Both the position numbers and the translations under genes were made by a program. This document shows positions 1-11,830 of a stretch of DNA of 64,000 nt, piece after piece. Origin of the DNA: Psoroptes ovis (taxonomy: Eukaryota > Arthropoda > Arachnida > Sarcoptiformes > Psoroptidae); NCBI GenBank assembly GCA_002943765.1, contig PQWQ01000014.1, positions 682,001 to 746,000 of the forward strand, given 5' to 3'. The notes under the pieces are model-generated. The model had not been told where the DNA came from, made no database searches, and saw only the letters and a program-made list of their open reading frames with translations. Every line of letters starts with the position of its first letter. Position 1 is the first letter of the stretch.

Positions 1-84
1 TTTATTCATTTGTTTGATGTTTTAAAGCATATGATCCTTTTATCCTCCTTCTTCCAGCCCAAAATCCAATAAAATTGTTTTCAG

Positions 85-1712
85 TACGTTTTCAACAAAC
101 AGCTGCTGCATCAGATGCACCACCAGCAAAGGTAATCGATGTTTTGATTGTTCTGTAGTTATGTTTTAAACATTCTGAAAAACTTTGATAGACCAAGTTT
201 GGCCCGTTAGCTGATGAGGATCGTATTTTCACCAATCTCTATGGTCGTCATGATTGGCACTTGAAAGGTGCAATGAAGAGAGTATGTACCTTAAAGATCA
301 TAATTTTTATTGTCATTCATTTCAATTTATTCGGTTGAAAAGGGTGATTGGTATAAAACCAAAGAAATAATATTGAAAGGCCATGAATGGATTCAATCTG
401 AAATGAAAGCATCTGGTTTACGTGGTCGTGGCGGCGCAGGTTTCCCCACTGGATTGAAATGGAGTTTTATGAATAAGCCACCGGATGGTCGTCCAAAATA
501 TTTAGTTGTCAATGCTGATGAAGGTGAACCTGGTACATGTAAAGATCGTGAAATTATGCGTCACGATCCTCATAAATTAGTAGAAGGCTGTCTTGTTGCT
601 GGTAGCGCTATGGGTGCTTGTGCTGCGTACATCTATATTCGTGGTGAATTTTATAATGAAGCATCGAATCTCCAGATTGCCATACAAGAAGCATATCAAG
701 CTGGTTTAATCGGAAAAAATGCTTGTGGCTCTGGCTACGATTTCGATATATTTGTTCACCGTGGTGCTGGTGCATATGTTTGTGGCGAAGAAACAGCATT
801 GATTGAATCACTCGAAGGTAAACAAGGAAAACCAAGATTGAAGCCACCGTTTCCTGCTGATATCGGTTTATTTGGTTGCCCAACAACTGTCAACAATGTT
901 GAAACGGTTGCTGTAGCACCAACAATTTGTCGCCGTGGTGGTAAATGGTTCGCATCATTTGGACGCCCACGTAATAGCGGTACTAAATTATTTAATATTT
1001 CTGGTCATGTCAAATATCCATGCACTGTCGAAGAAGAGATGTCTATTCCGATGAGAGAATTGATTGAAAGGCATTGTGGCGGTGTTATCGGTGGCTGGGA
1101 TAATTTACTCGGTGTCATCCCAGGTGGTTCTTCAACACCAATCCTTCCGAAAGATATATGCTCAACTGTATTAATGGATTTCGATTCTTTAGTTGAGAAT
1201 AAATCTGGCCTCGGTACTGCTGCATTGATCGTTATGAATAAACAGACTGATGTCATAAGAGCAATTGCACGATTAGCTTCATTCTATAAACATGAAAGCT
1301 GTGGACAGGTAATTTTTGTTCATTTAATGAAATTTTCAATAATTAATAATTATTTTATGATCAAAAAAAAGTGTACACCATGTCGTGAAGGTACTGGATG
1401 GATGAATAAAATTATGTGGCGTCTTGTTGAAGGTCGTGCTGATCCAAAAGAAATCGATATGTTATACGAAATGAGTAAACAAATTGAAGGACATACGATT
1501 TGTGCATTGGCCGATGGTGCCGCATGGCCTGTTCAGGTAAATCTATTCTCAATTATCGATATCTCAATTATTTTAAATATTTTTATCATTTCAAATATAA
1601 ATAGGGCTTGATCAGACATTTTAGGCCAGTAATTATGGAACGTATACAGCAATATCAATCTATGAATGATGGTGAACGTGAAAAAATTAAAGCAGCATCA
1701 TCATCACATTAA
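85..1712 (+). CDS. NDUFV1: NADH dehydrogenase [ubiquinone] flavoprotein 1, mitochondrial (complex I 51-kDa subunit), 5' end missing
   Basis: Exons 85-131, 192-281, 343-1308, 1372-1536 and 1605-1712; all introns are 60-70 nt with GT..AG ends. The start codon and most of the targeting peptide lie left of the window; the first visible residues (RFQQTAAASDAPPAK) look like the end of a mitochondrial presequence. The mature part follows the family closely: FGPLADEDRIFTNLYGRHDW, the Gly-rich NADH/FMN-binding stretch GRGGAGFPTGLKW, NADEGEPGTCKDRE, GAGAYVCGEETALIES, and the 4Fe-4S ligands in SCGQCTPCREG with the later Cys in HTICALADGAAWPVQ. The protein oxidises NADH and passes electrons through FMN and cluster N3 in the matrix arm of complex I. 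The tail is GLIRHFRPVIMERIQ and ends in SSSH. The frame also reads through the third and fourth introns, so an unspliced reading looks falsely continuous. The family call is certain; the 85 boundary is less so. Confidence 0.95.
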
Positions 1713-1730
1713 TTGTTTTTGTTTTTTTCA

Positions 1731-1767
1731 AATAAATTTCAAACAAATAATTAGTGAAGAAAATAAA
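1731..1767 (+). terminator. Poly(A) signals of NDUFV1
   Basis: AATAAA occurs at 1731-1736, 19 nt after the NDUFV1 stop, and again at 1762-1767. Either could direct 3' processing. The motif is common by chance in DNA this AT-rich; position is the main support. Confidence 0.4.
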
Positions 1768-3736
1768 TTGTAAATTTGGTTTAGTTTTAAAATGAATAAA
1801 ATAATGATTAAATATGTGTTAGCATTTACTAAAGGAGGCCAAAAACAAATATTGAATTTCAACAATTATTTATCAAAGTAAATTTTTCCAAATTTTCGAG
1901 AAAAATTGCATAATTTCATCAAATTGTATCCGATTAACCCAAACAAACAAAAAAAAGCCTTAATTGAATGGGATTGAAAACTCAATAAAATACAATCTGA
2001 AACACAACATCGATGGCGACATTATTATAAAATGGAGAAAAAATTTGATACATTTATCAAATAAATAAACAAAGTGAATTATTATTGTGTGTGTGTCACA
2101 AGTAAAACCACAATTTTTAATTGAAAAAATTTTATAAGAAAAATAAATATTTATTTTCACTTGTGAAGAATTATAAATGTGTATGTCTGGAAATGATTAT
2201 TTACGACTTGAAATTTTATCCAGAACAAAAAAATGAAAACAAAAACAATTCTTAATATCATTAACATGGTATTCACATTCTTCGCATTCATTTATGTTCC
2301 ATAATTCATTATTATTGAATATTGATGATTGCGAAATAATTCATTTTGTAAATTGAAAATAATAAAGACTATTGAATTCATAGAGATATATAGTTATTGA
2401 TATTGACTATATATCCGTTCGTATATTGAATGATACTAAATTGAAATAAAATATAATAATTTACAACCTCGAAAAAATAAATGAAAAAATACATTGAATC
2501 GTCGTCTACAATGAAATGAGATTTTTGTTTATATTTTTTTGTCAAATTCTTTCTCGATTCACTTTTTCAATAATCATTATCATCATCATCATAATTCATA
2601 TATCATAATGATCATGATCATTGTTATTATATGTGAAAAATTATTTTCCAAAAATTTCTTGTTTTCCCGTAAAAAAATTATTTGGTAATTCAATTTCTCA
2701 TATTGCACAATAACATTGAGAAATGTAAAAAGTGAAAATGAAATGAATTTTCAAATGAAATTCACGAGAATAATCAAAATGATGATGAAATGTTTCGGTT
2801 GCTCTGTTGTCATATTTGGTTATTGTTGTTCATATTATTTTTGTTATTGTTATCATTATTATTGTTATAAATTCAGAATTTAAAATACAATTTTGCACAT
2901 TTCTATCATTTGCCGGTATTTTCGTCATCATTATCGACCGAGAAATCTTATTTTTCTCGAAGAAAAATAAAAGAAAGTAAAGTAGTTTCGCAATTGCAAT
3001 CCAAATTGATATTTCACTCCGGTAAATGATCTGTGATCATTGAGAAAACATTATAAATCAAAGTAATGTTTGGTTGTTGGAATCATTATTTTTTGAGTTA
3101 TAATTTAATTTGATTTTAAAATTTAAATTAAATTTCTTTTGAATTTCTTCAATAGAATTTTCAATGGCATTGACATTGGCATTCTTTGAAAAAAATTTTT
3201 TCATTTTCTTTTCATTTCTTGTTCTCGATTGTCTATTTGTTTGTCGTCTCTTCTTTGATTGTCAAAGATCATTTCAAGCAATTTTCGAATACATAATGAC
3301 AATCATCGAAAGCATCATAAGTGACATTTTGCTTCATTCATCTCTTTGAGTTTTTTTTTATTATAAAAAATCATTTCAATTCATATTTTTAAAAGCATTT
3401 TCCTTCTCATTTCTCCGGTTGCTTTGTCTATGAATAGATTTTATACTTGAAATATTGTCTAAAATTGTCATCATCATCATCATAATCATTAGTCTAATAT
3501 TTATATCCGAAATGTATTCAGTATTTTCTTTTTTTTAGACGAAAATTTTTTTAAAAATCATCTTTCAAAGTATTTTTCCTGTTTGTTAATGGTGAAAATC
3601 TATATTTTCACCAAGATTATTGCATAAAAATTCATAAAATCAGCAAATTTTGCACATTTTTCAGCATTTCAATTGATTTGTTAGTTTGGTGATTATCATT
3701 ATTTGATTGTCAAAAAACGAAAACAACAAACAAACA
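1768..3736. other. Intergenic, no gene seen
   Basis: AT-rich sequence with CAT/ATC trinucleotide runs (for example 2577-2596 and 3470-3488). Short open frames here have low-complexity, Phe/Ile-rich translations typical of chance ORFs. I see no conserved motif, RNA gene or inverted repeat of note. Confidence 0.5.
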
Positions 3737-3898
3737 ATGACGATCATGATGATGATGATGATAATTTTATTTGTAATTCTTGTAATACACTTCATTACAC
3801 ATATTTCGATACACAATCATATATATGCATTGAATCGACGACGTAAATCATTGACAGAAATCTTTAAATCATGTGTACTGGAATATAGAAGTGGATAA
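3737..3898 (+). CDS. Candidate small secreted or membrane-anchored protein (53 aa), doubtful
   Basis: ATG at 3737 opens a 53-residue frame. It starts with a strongly hydrophobic segment (MTIMMMMMIILFVILVIHF) that would serve as a signal peptide or anchor, followed by a short polar tail with a tribasic site (NRRRKSLTEIFKSC) ending at 3898. AATAAA lies at 3971-3976, about 70 nt after the stop. I recognise no family. The Met/Ile run comes from an ATG repeat, so the hydrophobic part may be chance. The tail is less repetitive than other spurious ORFs here, which is the only reason to list it. Confidence 0.2.
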   Translation: MTIMMMMMIILFVILVIHFITHISIHNHIYALNRRRKSLTEIFKSCVLEYRSG

Positions 3899-4663
3899 TA
3901 CAAAACAAAACAAAAAAAAATTGATGCAATCATTTTTCATATATGAAATTGATCAATTTTTATATATTGAAATAAAAAAAAAACAATGCGAATGAATTAA
4001 AAGAAATTAAATATGCACAAATATACAAAAATGATTATTGCGCAAATAATGCAAGAATTTGTTGAAAACGAAATAGGAAAAAAAATATGTGAAACCTTCA
4101 TTCATTTGTATTTCTATTTTATTTACATTTTTTTTTTTTTTCATTAAATAGTTGCAATATGTTTGATTAATATTGAAATAATTTATCAAACAAAAAAAAA
4201 ATTGAATGATTGCAATTATGAATTTAACCTTTTTTTTCACTTATTATAAATCACTTATTTGATTAAATCTAAAAGTTTTTTTTGTTTGTTTTTGTTTACC
4301 CTTTAATTCATTTCATAATGGGTAATGGTCACAATGCAATTTTCTTTTTAAAAATTGCACAAACATTTGTTATTGACAAACTTGTTGCACAATTATGACC
4401 ATAACCGAAAAATTTTATGTTTCGAAATTTTTTTTTCTTCTGTATTTTTATTCATATGTATGTATTTTAAATGCCACTACCACACTGTCTTTTCGATTCG
4501 TTCCTTCTTTTTTTCCTTTTAAATTTTATACATTTACATTGAAATATACTTGTGCAATGCTACCGAAGAAAATATTTTTTTAGAAAATACCATACACTAT
4601 GTTCTCTTTTCTTCTCTGTTGGCAGTGCTGCTAGCAGTGTGTGTACGCGATTGAAATCGTCTG

Positions 4664-4671
4664 TGACGTAA
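4664..4671 (+). promoter_or_regulatory. CRE/ATF-like site TGACGTAA upstream of Tribbles
   Basis: TGACGTAA matches the bZIP (CREB/ATF) half-palindrome and sits in a locally GC-richer island (4615-4680) about 1.1 kb before the Tribbles start codon. Mammalian TRIB3 is an ATF4/CHOP target, so a bZIP site would make sense. This is inference from one 8-bp match. Confidence 0.25.
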
Positions 4672-4770
4672 ATAGAATAAAATTGAACGTATTTTTCACT
4701 TAAAAAAAAAAGTTTCTGTGTATGCAACATTCGTTCGATTGTAAACAATAGACAATTAGAGTAAAAAGCA

Positions 4771-4805
4771 AAGAGAGAGAGAAGAGAGCAGAGAAGAGAA
4801 AGAGC
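4771..4805 (+). repeat. GA-rich (GAGA-type) tract
   Basis: A near-continuous AG dinucleotide run (AGAGAGAGAGAAGAGAGC and onward), the only one of its kind in the window. It resembles GAGA-factor binding clusters of arthropod promoters and lies just after the CRE-like island. It may equally be a plain microsatellite. Confidence 0.35.
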
Positions 4806-5748
4806 AATGTTTATATGTTTGATTTTTCTTCAAACAAAAAAAATTTCAATTTTTTTGATTAGCAAATCCTTTTGTATATTTTTATCGACATCAAATCGTC
4901 ATTCATTTTTCAACCATTTATAATTTTTTTTTTACGTAAATAATATTTAAAGGATGTGTATGGTGTATGGTGTATGGTTTGTCTATATTTCAGTCTTTTA
5001 GTTAGTGAAATTATTTTAAAATATTGCTTCAACTAAAAAAAAGAGAAAAAACTTGACAAATGAATGTAGAGAATGTTGTTGGTATGTGTATTTGTGTGTG
5101 TGTTCATGGTGTGTAAATAAATGAATAAATGAATCAATCAATGCTCACAAGTAAATGAAATGAATGACGAAAATCATTCACAAAAAAAAAGCAAAACATT
5201 CTGATTAAAGTTTCATTTTTTTTCACCATTTCAAATATTCATTCAGACTCTTTCTTTCATTCTTCAATCCAATTCGACTAGCAGCCACATTTTACAACAT
5301 GAATGTTTATGAATAACAATAAAGCCTAATGCACATCGATTGTTGATGACGATGATTGAAATAATAATAATTTGATGAACAACAAAATATGAAAAAAATG
5401 ATTCTTTGTGTGTAATAATATTATTCGAATGATTGATCATAATTGTTGATGTAAAAGAGCAGCAAATTTTTTAAAAATCATTTTTAACCATTGATTTATT
5501 TTTTCAGGGTGGTTGAATATTTATTTCATGTCAAATCAATTCATTCATATGAGATGATGTGCTAAGAATTGATTCAATTCTTTTTTCCAAGTTTTTTTCA
5601 TATTTAGTCATTTAATGTTACATAAAACATCATCAAATGGCTGTGATTGATTTCTGAAAATTTTTGTTTTTCGTATTTTTGTAAATAAAATTTCATCAAA
5701 TTTCAAAGTGTTTTTTTCTGTTTTTTCATGAATTGACATTTTATAAAA

Positions 5749-8622
5749 ATGACCACCGAAATGAATACCAACGGGCCAAATATTTTAATTGATAATCATC
5801 ATCATCATCATCATCAACAAAATCAAAATAGTCATCAAATTAGTGATCAACAACAACAAAATGTGATCAATATTGATGATAATAATCAATTAAATGTACC
5901 AATCTTTATGGTTACAGCACCAAACAATGATAATACATCGAATAATGAACGAGCTTCATCATCATCATCATCATCGTCGTCATCAACAAACACAATGAAT
6001 ATTAATAATAATCAATTATTATCTTCCAATTTCAAACAAAATTCCCCTTCATCAACACCAAATACACCAATTATTGATAGCAACATATCATCAACATTGA
6101 GATCATCGTCATCAAGTCCATTATCAAATTTAAATACACAAACATTGGTGCGAACAATATCGAACGGTTCCACATTTGGTCCAATTCCAAATTGGCCAAC
6201 TAATGACTCATCGAATTCATCACCAACAATGTTATCATCTTCATCATTGAATCCTTTTCATAAAATATTTCAAAATCAATTAAATCAAGCAAAATCATCG
6301 ACGGCATCAACGACAACTAGTCCAAATATTTCAAGTCCAAATTCCGGAACAATTATTTCTTCACCACTACCATCATCATCATCATCATCATTAATAACGA
6401 ATAATTGCATCAATATAAATAATTATCAACAACAGCAACAACAATCATGGTTCCAACAATCAACATCACAATCGACAACACAACAACCGCCAATCTTGGC
6501 AACAACGTCACCGGCACATACAAATGTTTCAATCAAATTGAATTTGCCATTAATTTTTGGTGATAATTATGTGTTAACAAGTCGAATCGAAGCTAGTAAT
6601 TTATATCGTTGTATTGAACTACAAAGTGGTGAAGAATATTGTTGTAAGGTAATTGATGATTCATTGATGCAAATGACTATTTTTCTTTTGTACCTTAAAA
6701 CATTGAACTTCAGCATCTTAAGTTATTTAAATTTATAAACAAGTGATGAATATCTTAATCATTTTTAGAAAAATATGAATTAACCTTATTTAAGTACATT
6801 GGCTCAAATCGTGATGTGATTATTACATGTCTATACGTCTCTAATAGGCCATCATCTGTGTGTTTATTATTTAATATTTTTAATTTTTGCCAGGCCATCG
6901 ACCACAAACACAAATCAGGATTTTTCTGTTACATCTATATTTGAGAACAAATATATTTAAAAAAAACAGGATTTCTCAATTCAGTTCAGTTCAGGTCACA
7001 TGCAGAAAAAAAAGCTTTAGACAATGTTTGATCTCCTTTTTATTATGTGTGTGTATAAGATGAAATGCAATGCCCTGCAACTTGATTTGTGTTCTATTTT
7101 TCATATTTTTTTTTCTATCTTAAATTTGATAGCGTCGTCACTCAGCGACTAATGCTGATGATGATAATGACTAGTGAATTCAATGTTGATAACCTGAATG
7201 AAATTCATTTGAATCCGTGTCACAATTATTTTTTTTTATATTGCCGTTATATTTCATTTTTTTTCAAATAATGAAACACATGTATTTAATTTGTCATGTT
7301 TTATTTTTTCAATCAAAAATAGGTTGTGTTGAGCAAAAATTATTATGATTTTTTTGCGCCACATCTTCGTATGGATGGCCATAGTGGTATTAATCAGGTG
7401 AAAAAAATAATCAAAGGCCGCATTCACACATTTATATTATTTGAATTATCATATGGTGATCTACATTCATTCGTACGAAATAAACGAAGATTACGTGAAC
7501 ATGAAGCAATGCCATTGTTTCGACAGATAGTTGAAATTGTTGCCGATTGTCATCGTAATGGAATTATATTGAGAGATCTCAAACTTAGAAAATTTATTTT
7601 TAGCAATAAAGAAAGGTAATTTGCTTGTTTGTTGTTGTTTTTTTCAGTTCAAATACTTATTTTTAAAAAAAATATTAAAATATTTTTGTTTCTATCTTTG
7701 GAATTTTTTTTTAATTTATACAAAATATAAATTCAGAACACAATTAAAACTGGAAACATTGGAAGGAGCCTCGCTATTCGATGATGATGATACATTAACC
7801 GATAAACATGGTTGTCCAGCATATGTTTCACCTGAAATTCTTTTATCAAATTCATTCAGTGGGTTAGCAGCTGACTGTTGGGGTATGGGTGTTATTCTAT
7901 ATACTATGTTAGTGGGTCGCTATCCATTTCATGAAGTCACACCAACATCAATGTTTTGTAAAATACGACGCGGCATATATAACATTCCTGATCATTTATC
8001 TAAACATGGAAAATGTCTGATACGATCACTGATGCGTATGGATCCTGAAGAACGTTTGACAGCCGATGATACATTAGCGCATCGTTGGTTTGATAGTTTT
8101 CGTTCTTCAAATATGTTGAATAATAATAGTATTATGATAAAAAGAAATTCAACAACATCCATGGTTCCTCCATCGATTTCAATATCACAACAGCAACTGC
8201 ATAATCCAAATAATTATCATCGACAACCAAGTGGTTATCAGAATTTTTCACCTCCTCAATCGCCAATGATGATGAATCAAAATATCACAAACAATAACGC
8301 AAGCAATAATGGACAGCAACCATCATCATCCAACAACAATAATCAATCGTCATCACCATCATCAACGTCTTCGATGACATTATTATCATCACCATCTACA
8401 TCGACCATTTCATCGATACGTACGTTACAACAACAACAACATCAACATCAGCAAACAATTGGAGCAGCTCATCACTTACAACAATTACTGTATGCATCAT
8501 TACAATCATCATCATTTCTACCATCATGTTGTGCTCATCATGGTAACAGTGGTTTACTGCTATCATCATCATCATCATCATTGGCAAATTTTGACCAAGT
8601 TGTTCCAGATCTCAAATTATGA
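5749..8622 (+). CDS. trbl: Tribbles-type pseudokinase
   Basis: Exons 5749-6648, 7323-7615 and 7737-8622; phases join to a 692-aa protein. Residues 1-260 are a Ser/Asn/Gln/His-rich disordered tail, much longer than in vertebrate TRIBs. The pseudokinase core runs from about residue 275 to 450: YRCIELQSGEEYCCKV (ATP-Lys region), LSYGDLHSFVR, LRDLKLRKF (383-391, replacing HRDLKxxN), LETLEG (403-408, in place of DFG), DKHGCPAYVSPEIL, WGMGVILYTMLVGRYPFHE and the C-lobe end LAHRWFDSF. A second low-complexity tail follows. The last residues contain DQVVPD (684-689), the COP1-binding degron of TRIBs. Family role: an adaptor that brings COP1 ubiquitin ligase to targets and restrains signalling kinases; in flies it limits cell-cycle entry through String/Cdc25. 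Loss of DFG fits weak or no catalysis. The only nearby gene on this strand upstream is NDUFV1, so it is probably its own unit. Confidence 0.93.
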
Positions 8623-8864
8623 AATGAAATTAATCAACAGAATCAAGAAAAAATAATGAAAAATATTTATATTAATTATATGTGTATTAGTAAACAATTA
8701 GTAATTTTCAATTGAAATTTTTTTTTCTCTCATCAATCATATTGATTAAATTAATTGAATCATCATCATCGTCATCGTCATCATATATAAAATCATATTC
8801 ATATAAATATTTTCAATAGAATTTTGTTTTTTTCCAATATATTTTCATTAATTTTCTTTCAAAA

Positions 8865-8870
8865 AATAAA
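8865..8870 (+). terminator. Possible poly(A) signal of Tribbles
   Basis: AATAAA about 245 nt after the stop codon, followed by further A-rich sequence. Plausible by position only. Confidence 0.3.
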
Positions 8871-9794
8871 ATAAGAAAAAAAACTATTACTTAAACATTG
8901 AAATTCCAAGTTATTCATTCATTCATATATGAATTTAATCAGAAATATAAATAAATCGATGAATCATCGAATCGAAAATATTAGTTGACCATGAATTTTT
9001 TTGCTTCTGCTTTCACAAAATAAGCTGTTTTCACATCAACTATACATTATTATAATCATTGATTCATTGATCGATGATAGAACTGAGAAAGCACTGAAAA
9101 CTGAACTGAAAAGTTTTCGTTCTACGAAAAGTTGAAATTAATTCCTATCAAGAAATTGATTTGTGAAGAAAACAAATAATATTATGAATGGATTAGGTCA
9201 ATACTTTTTTTCAATGAAAAAATGAATAGAATAAATTAATAAATAAACCGGATTTCCGAATCAATTAATAATTATTCTGTTGACATGTTTGCCGTAAAAA
9301 ATAATCTTATAATTAATTATTTCAATTGAATAATAAATATTCTAGATTTCCGTACGAAATATAATTCAAAATGTAATGATTTAGTGAATAAATTCATCAA
9401 ACATCATCAATACAACGATTAATCATCATTATTAATATATTTACTGATTGATTACTGAATTTTGTTATTGAATGAATCCGATTGAAAGTAAATAATCTAA
9501 AAAAATAAAATGAAATAAAAAAAAAAACCTAACCTTGGTTCAACTAAAATAAATTCGTTTACTTGTATATATTCGTATTCACTTTGCGAACATTCACTTG
9601 TTAAAATAATTATATTTAATTTTTTTCCGTATATTAATTTAACATTATAAATTATTTTCAATTATAAATAATTATAAATTAATTTAACATGTTTGTGCAT
9701 TCAGTTTAGTTTATTGTACCGATTGTGCTTGTTTTCATTTTCATGTTTTCACTGATGTTGTTGATATATATATTGTCAATGTCAATTTATACAC

Positions 9795-9873
9795 TTAGTT
9801 GTCCAAAAAGTTTATTCCGCTTTATCAATAGAATTGCTCATGAAAATCGGCCAAAACTTTTCGGACAATCTAA
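9795..9873 (+). mobile_element. Mariner-type MITE, copy 1
   Basis: Begins TTAGTTGTCC and ends GGACAATCTAA, with TA after the right end. The inner part (ATTCCGCTTTATCAATAGAATTG, close to consensus) puts it in plus orientation. It is about 79 bp and slightly diverged at both termini. It has no coding capacity. Confidence 0.8.
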
Positions 9874-11266
9874 TATTTTGTATGTTTCTATTAATTTTTG
9901 CTTTCCCCCCCCCGTACAATTTCTATGCATCAGAAATAGTCGATAGAACAACGACAACAAAACAGTGACAAATGAAATGAAAAAATTCCGATACAATACA
10001 CACATATATTCCAATAATAAAATGTTCATTTTCTTCTGCACAAAAAAAATATCGTTAACATTCAATCAATTCGATTCAAGTACATTCAGCTGTGGTTGAT
10101 TCAATATTGAATATTTATGTTTATATTTAAGAAAATGTTTTCAATTTTTTTGATTTCATTGTTTTTTTTGATTTTTTTCATTAATTTTTCATTTGTAGTT
10201 AATGTTTAAAAAAAAATTATCAATTTATAACACAAGGTAAACGACTTGAATCGATCACAAAAGTGAATGAAATTGAATTATTTCAATGCAAATAAAAAAG
10301 CTACAGGTTTTTCGTTTCTTGAAGTTTGTTGTTTCATAGGCGCAATTATCTTTTTAAATTTCATTTACTTTCTTGAAAATTTCTTCAAAATTTTCTTTGA
10401 GTATTTTACACTTTCTTTTGTTTTTTTTTTCTTTCGAAGAATAATTAATTGATTAATTAATCATTTGAATGATTCATTGAAATCTCTTAAAAATTACGTA
10501 TCAATTTCGAATTAAATTCGTATTAATATTAATATTAATTTCATTTGGATTTTTCATCGAAATTTCTCGTATATTTCAATCAATTTTATCATTTATTTTG
10601 CTACATTGAATCAATACATTGATAAAATTCATATCACAAATCATGTGATGGCTTTGGATTTTTCATATTTATTGTTTTATTTGATAAAACTAATCAAAAA
10701 AAAAAAAAAAAAAAAATATTGGATATAAATACATTGAAATAATCATGTGTCGAATCGATTCAATTCAATACAATTAATTCAGTATAGTTTTACAAATTTT
10801 TTGTTGGACATTGTGAAATAATCATTGCTTATGGAATTATTCTATGATTTTGTTTCCAAACACAGCACAATACGATGATGATTATGGTGACGCATATAAA
10901 ATTCAAGCGAAATAAAAAAAAACTCATGATTATTTCATTCATTCATTGATTTGAATTGATTCATTCATTCAAACATTTTGATTTCATTTCATTTTTTTTT
11001 ATTTCATTGTTGGGTTTTTCAAACAAACAAAAAAAAAAATGAAAAATTACCAAAATTAGTTTTATTCATACATTAATATTTATATTCATATTTATTTATG
11101 AACATTTTTTTTTGTATTTATTTTGTCCATAAACGTATTTGATTGCATTCATTATAATCATATATAATCATTGATGAAATCAAATCAAATCAAATCAAAC
11201 AAATGAAATGCAATGAAAAATTAATAAATTTTTCATCAAAAAACGACAAAATGAATGAAATATAAA

Positions 11267-11345
11267 TCAGGCTGTCCAAGAAGTTCATTCCGCTTAATCA
11301 ATAGAGTTGCTCATAAAAATTGGCCAGAACTTTCCGAACAACCTT
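11267..11345 (+). mobile_element. Mariner-type MITE, copy 2 (decayed right end)
   Basis: Starts CAGGCTGTCCAAGAAGTTC and keeps the CGCTTAATCAATAGAGTTGC core. The right terminus is degraded (CCGAACAACCTTCC), and the right-hand TA duplication is not visible. It is one of the older copies. Confidence 0.75.
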
Positions 11346-11476
11346 CCAACATGAAATACATGAAAGAATTGAAAATGAATACACATTTACAAATATCATC
11401 ATCATCATTGAATGAAAAAGGATAAATTATAATTTGTGGGCGAAAATAATAATAATAATAATAATGATAATTTCAT

Positions 11477-11508
<32 letters not shown>

Positions 11509-11794
11509 TTCATTTAGTCAAATTGTACAAATTTCATTGTACAAATCAACATTGAAAACAAAATAAATGAATTATAAATGAATAATTATAAATGAATATT
11601 AATATGAACAAATTTAAATCCATAATTCAAAAAGTGTGTGGTTTTAAAAAATGATAATAAATATGATTATAATAATAATTTTAATTATAATTATCATTTA
11701 TAAAATAATTATTTCCTTCGACAAAAGACAAAAACCACAGATTGCATCAATCAAAATTTTTCATTAATTTTAATTATTTCAAGAATTTTGAATT

Positions 11795-11830
<36 letters not shown>

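Larger units (their letters stand above)
3977..5748. other. Intergenic / upstream region of the Tribbles gene
   Basis: No coding frame is supported. The interval includes a less AT-rich island at about 4615-4680 and a GA-rich run at 4771-4805, listed separately. The rest is AT-rich with A and T tracts and GTATGGTGTATGGTGTATGG at about 4956-4977. The 5' UTR and any non-coding first exon of the Tribbles gene should lie here. Confidence 0.4.

Noticed and set aside
310..342. Apparent N-terminal start of NDUFV1 at 310
   Set aside because: This is intron sequence before the acceptor at 342; the family's upstream residues are found in exons 85-131 and 192-281.
8396..8656. His/Met/Val-rich frames on both strands over the Tribbles tail
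   Set aside because: Shadow frames of CAT/ATG trinucleotide repeats inside the real exon.
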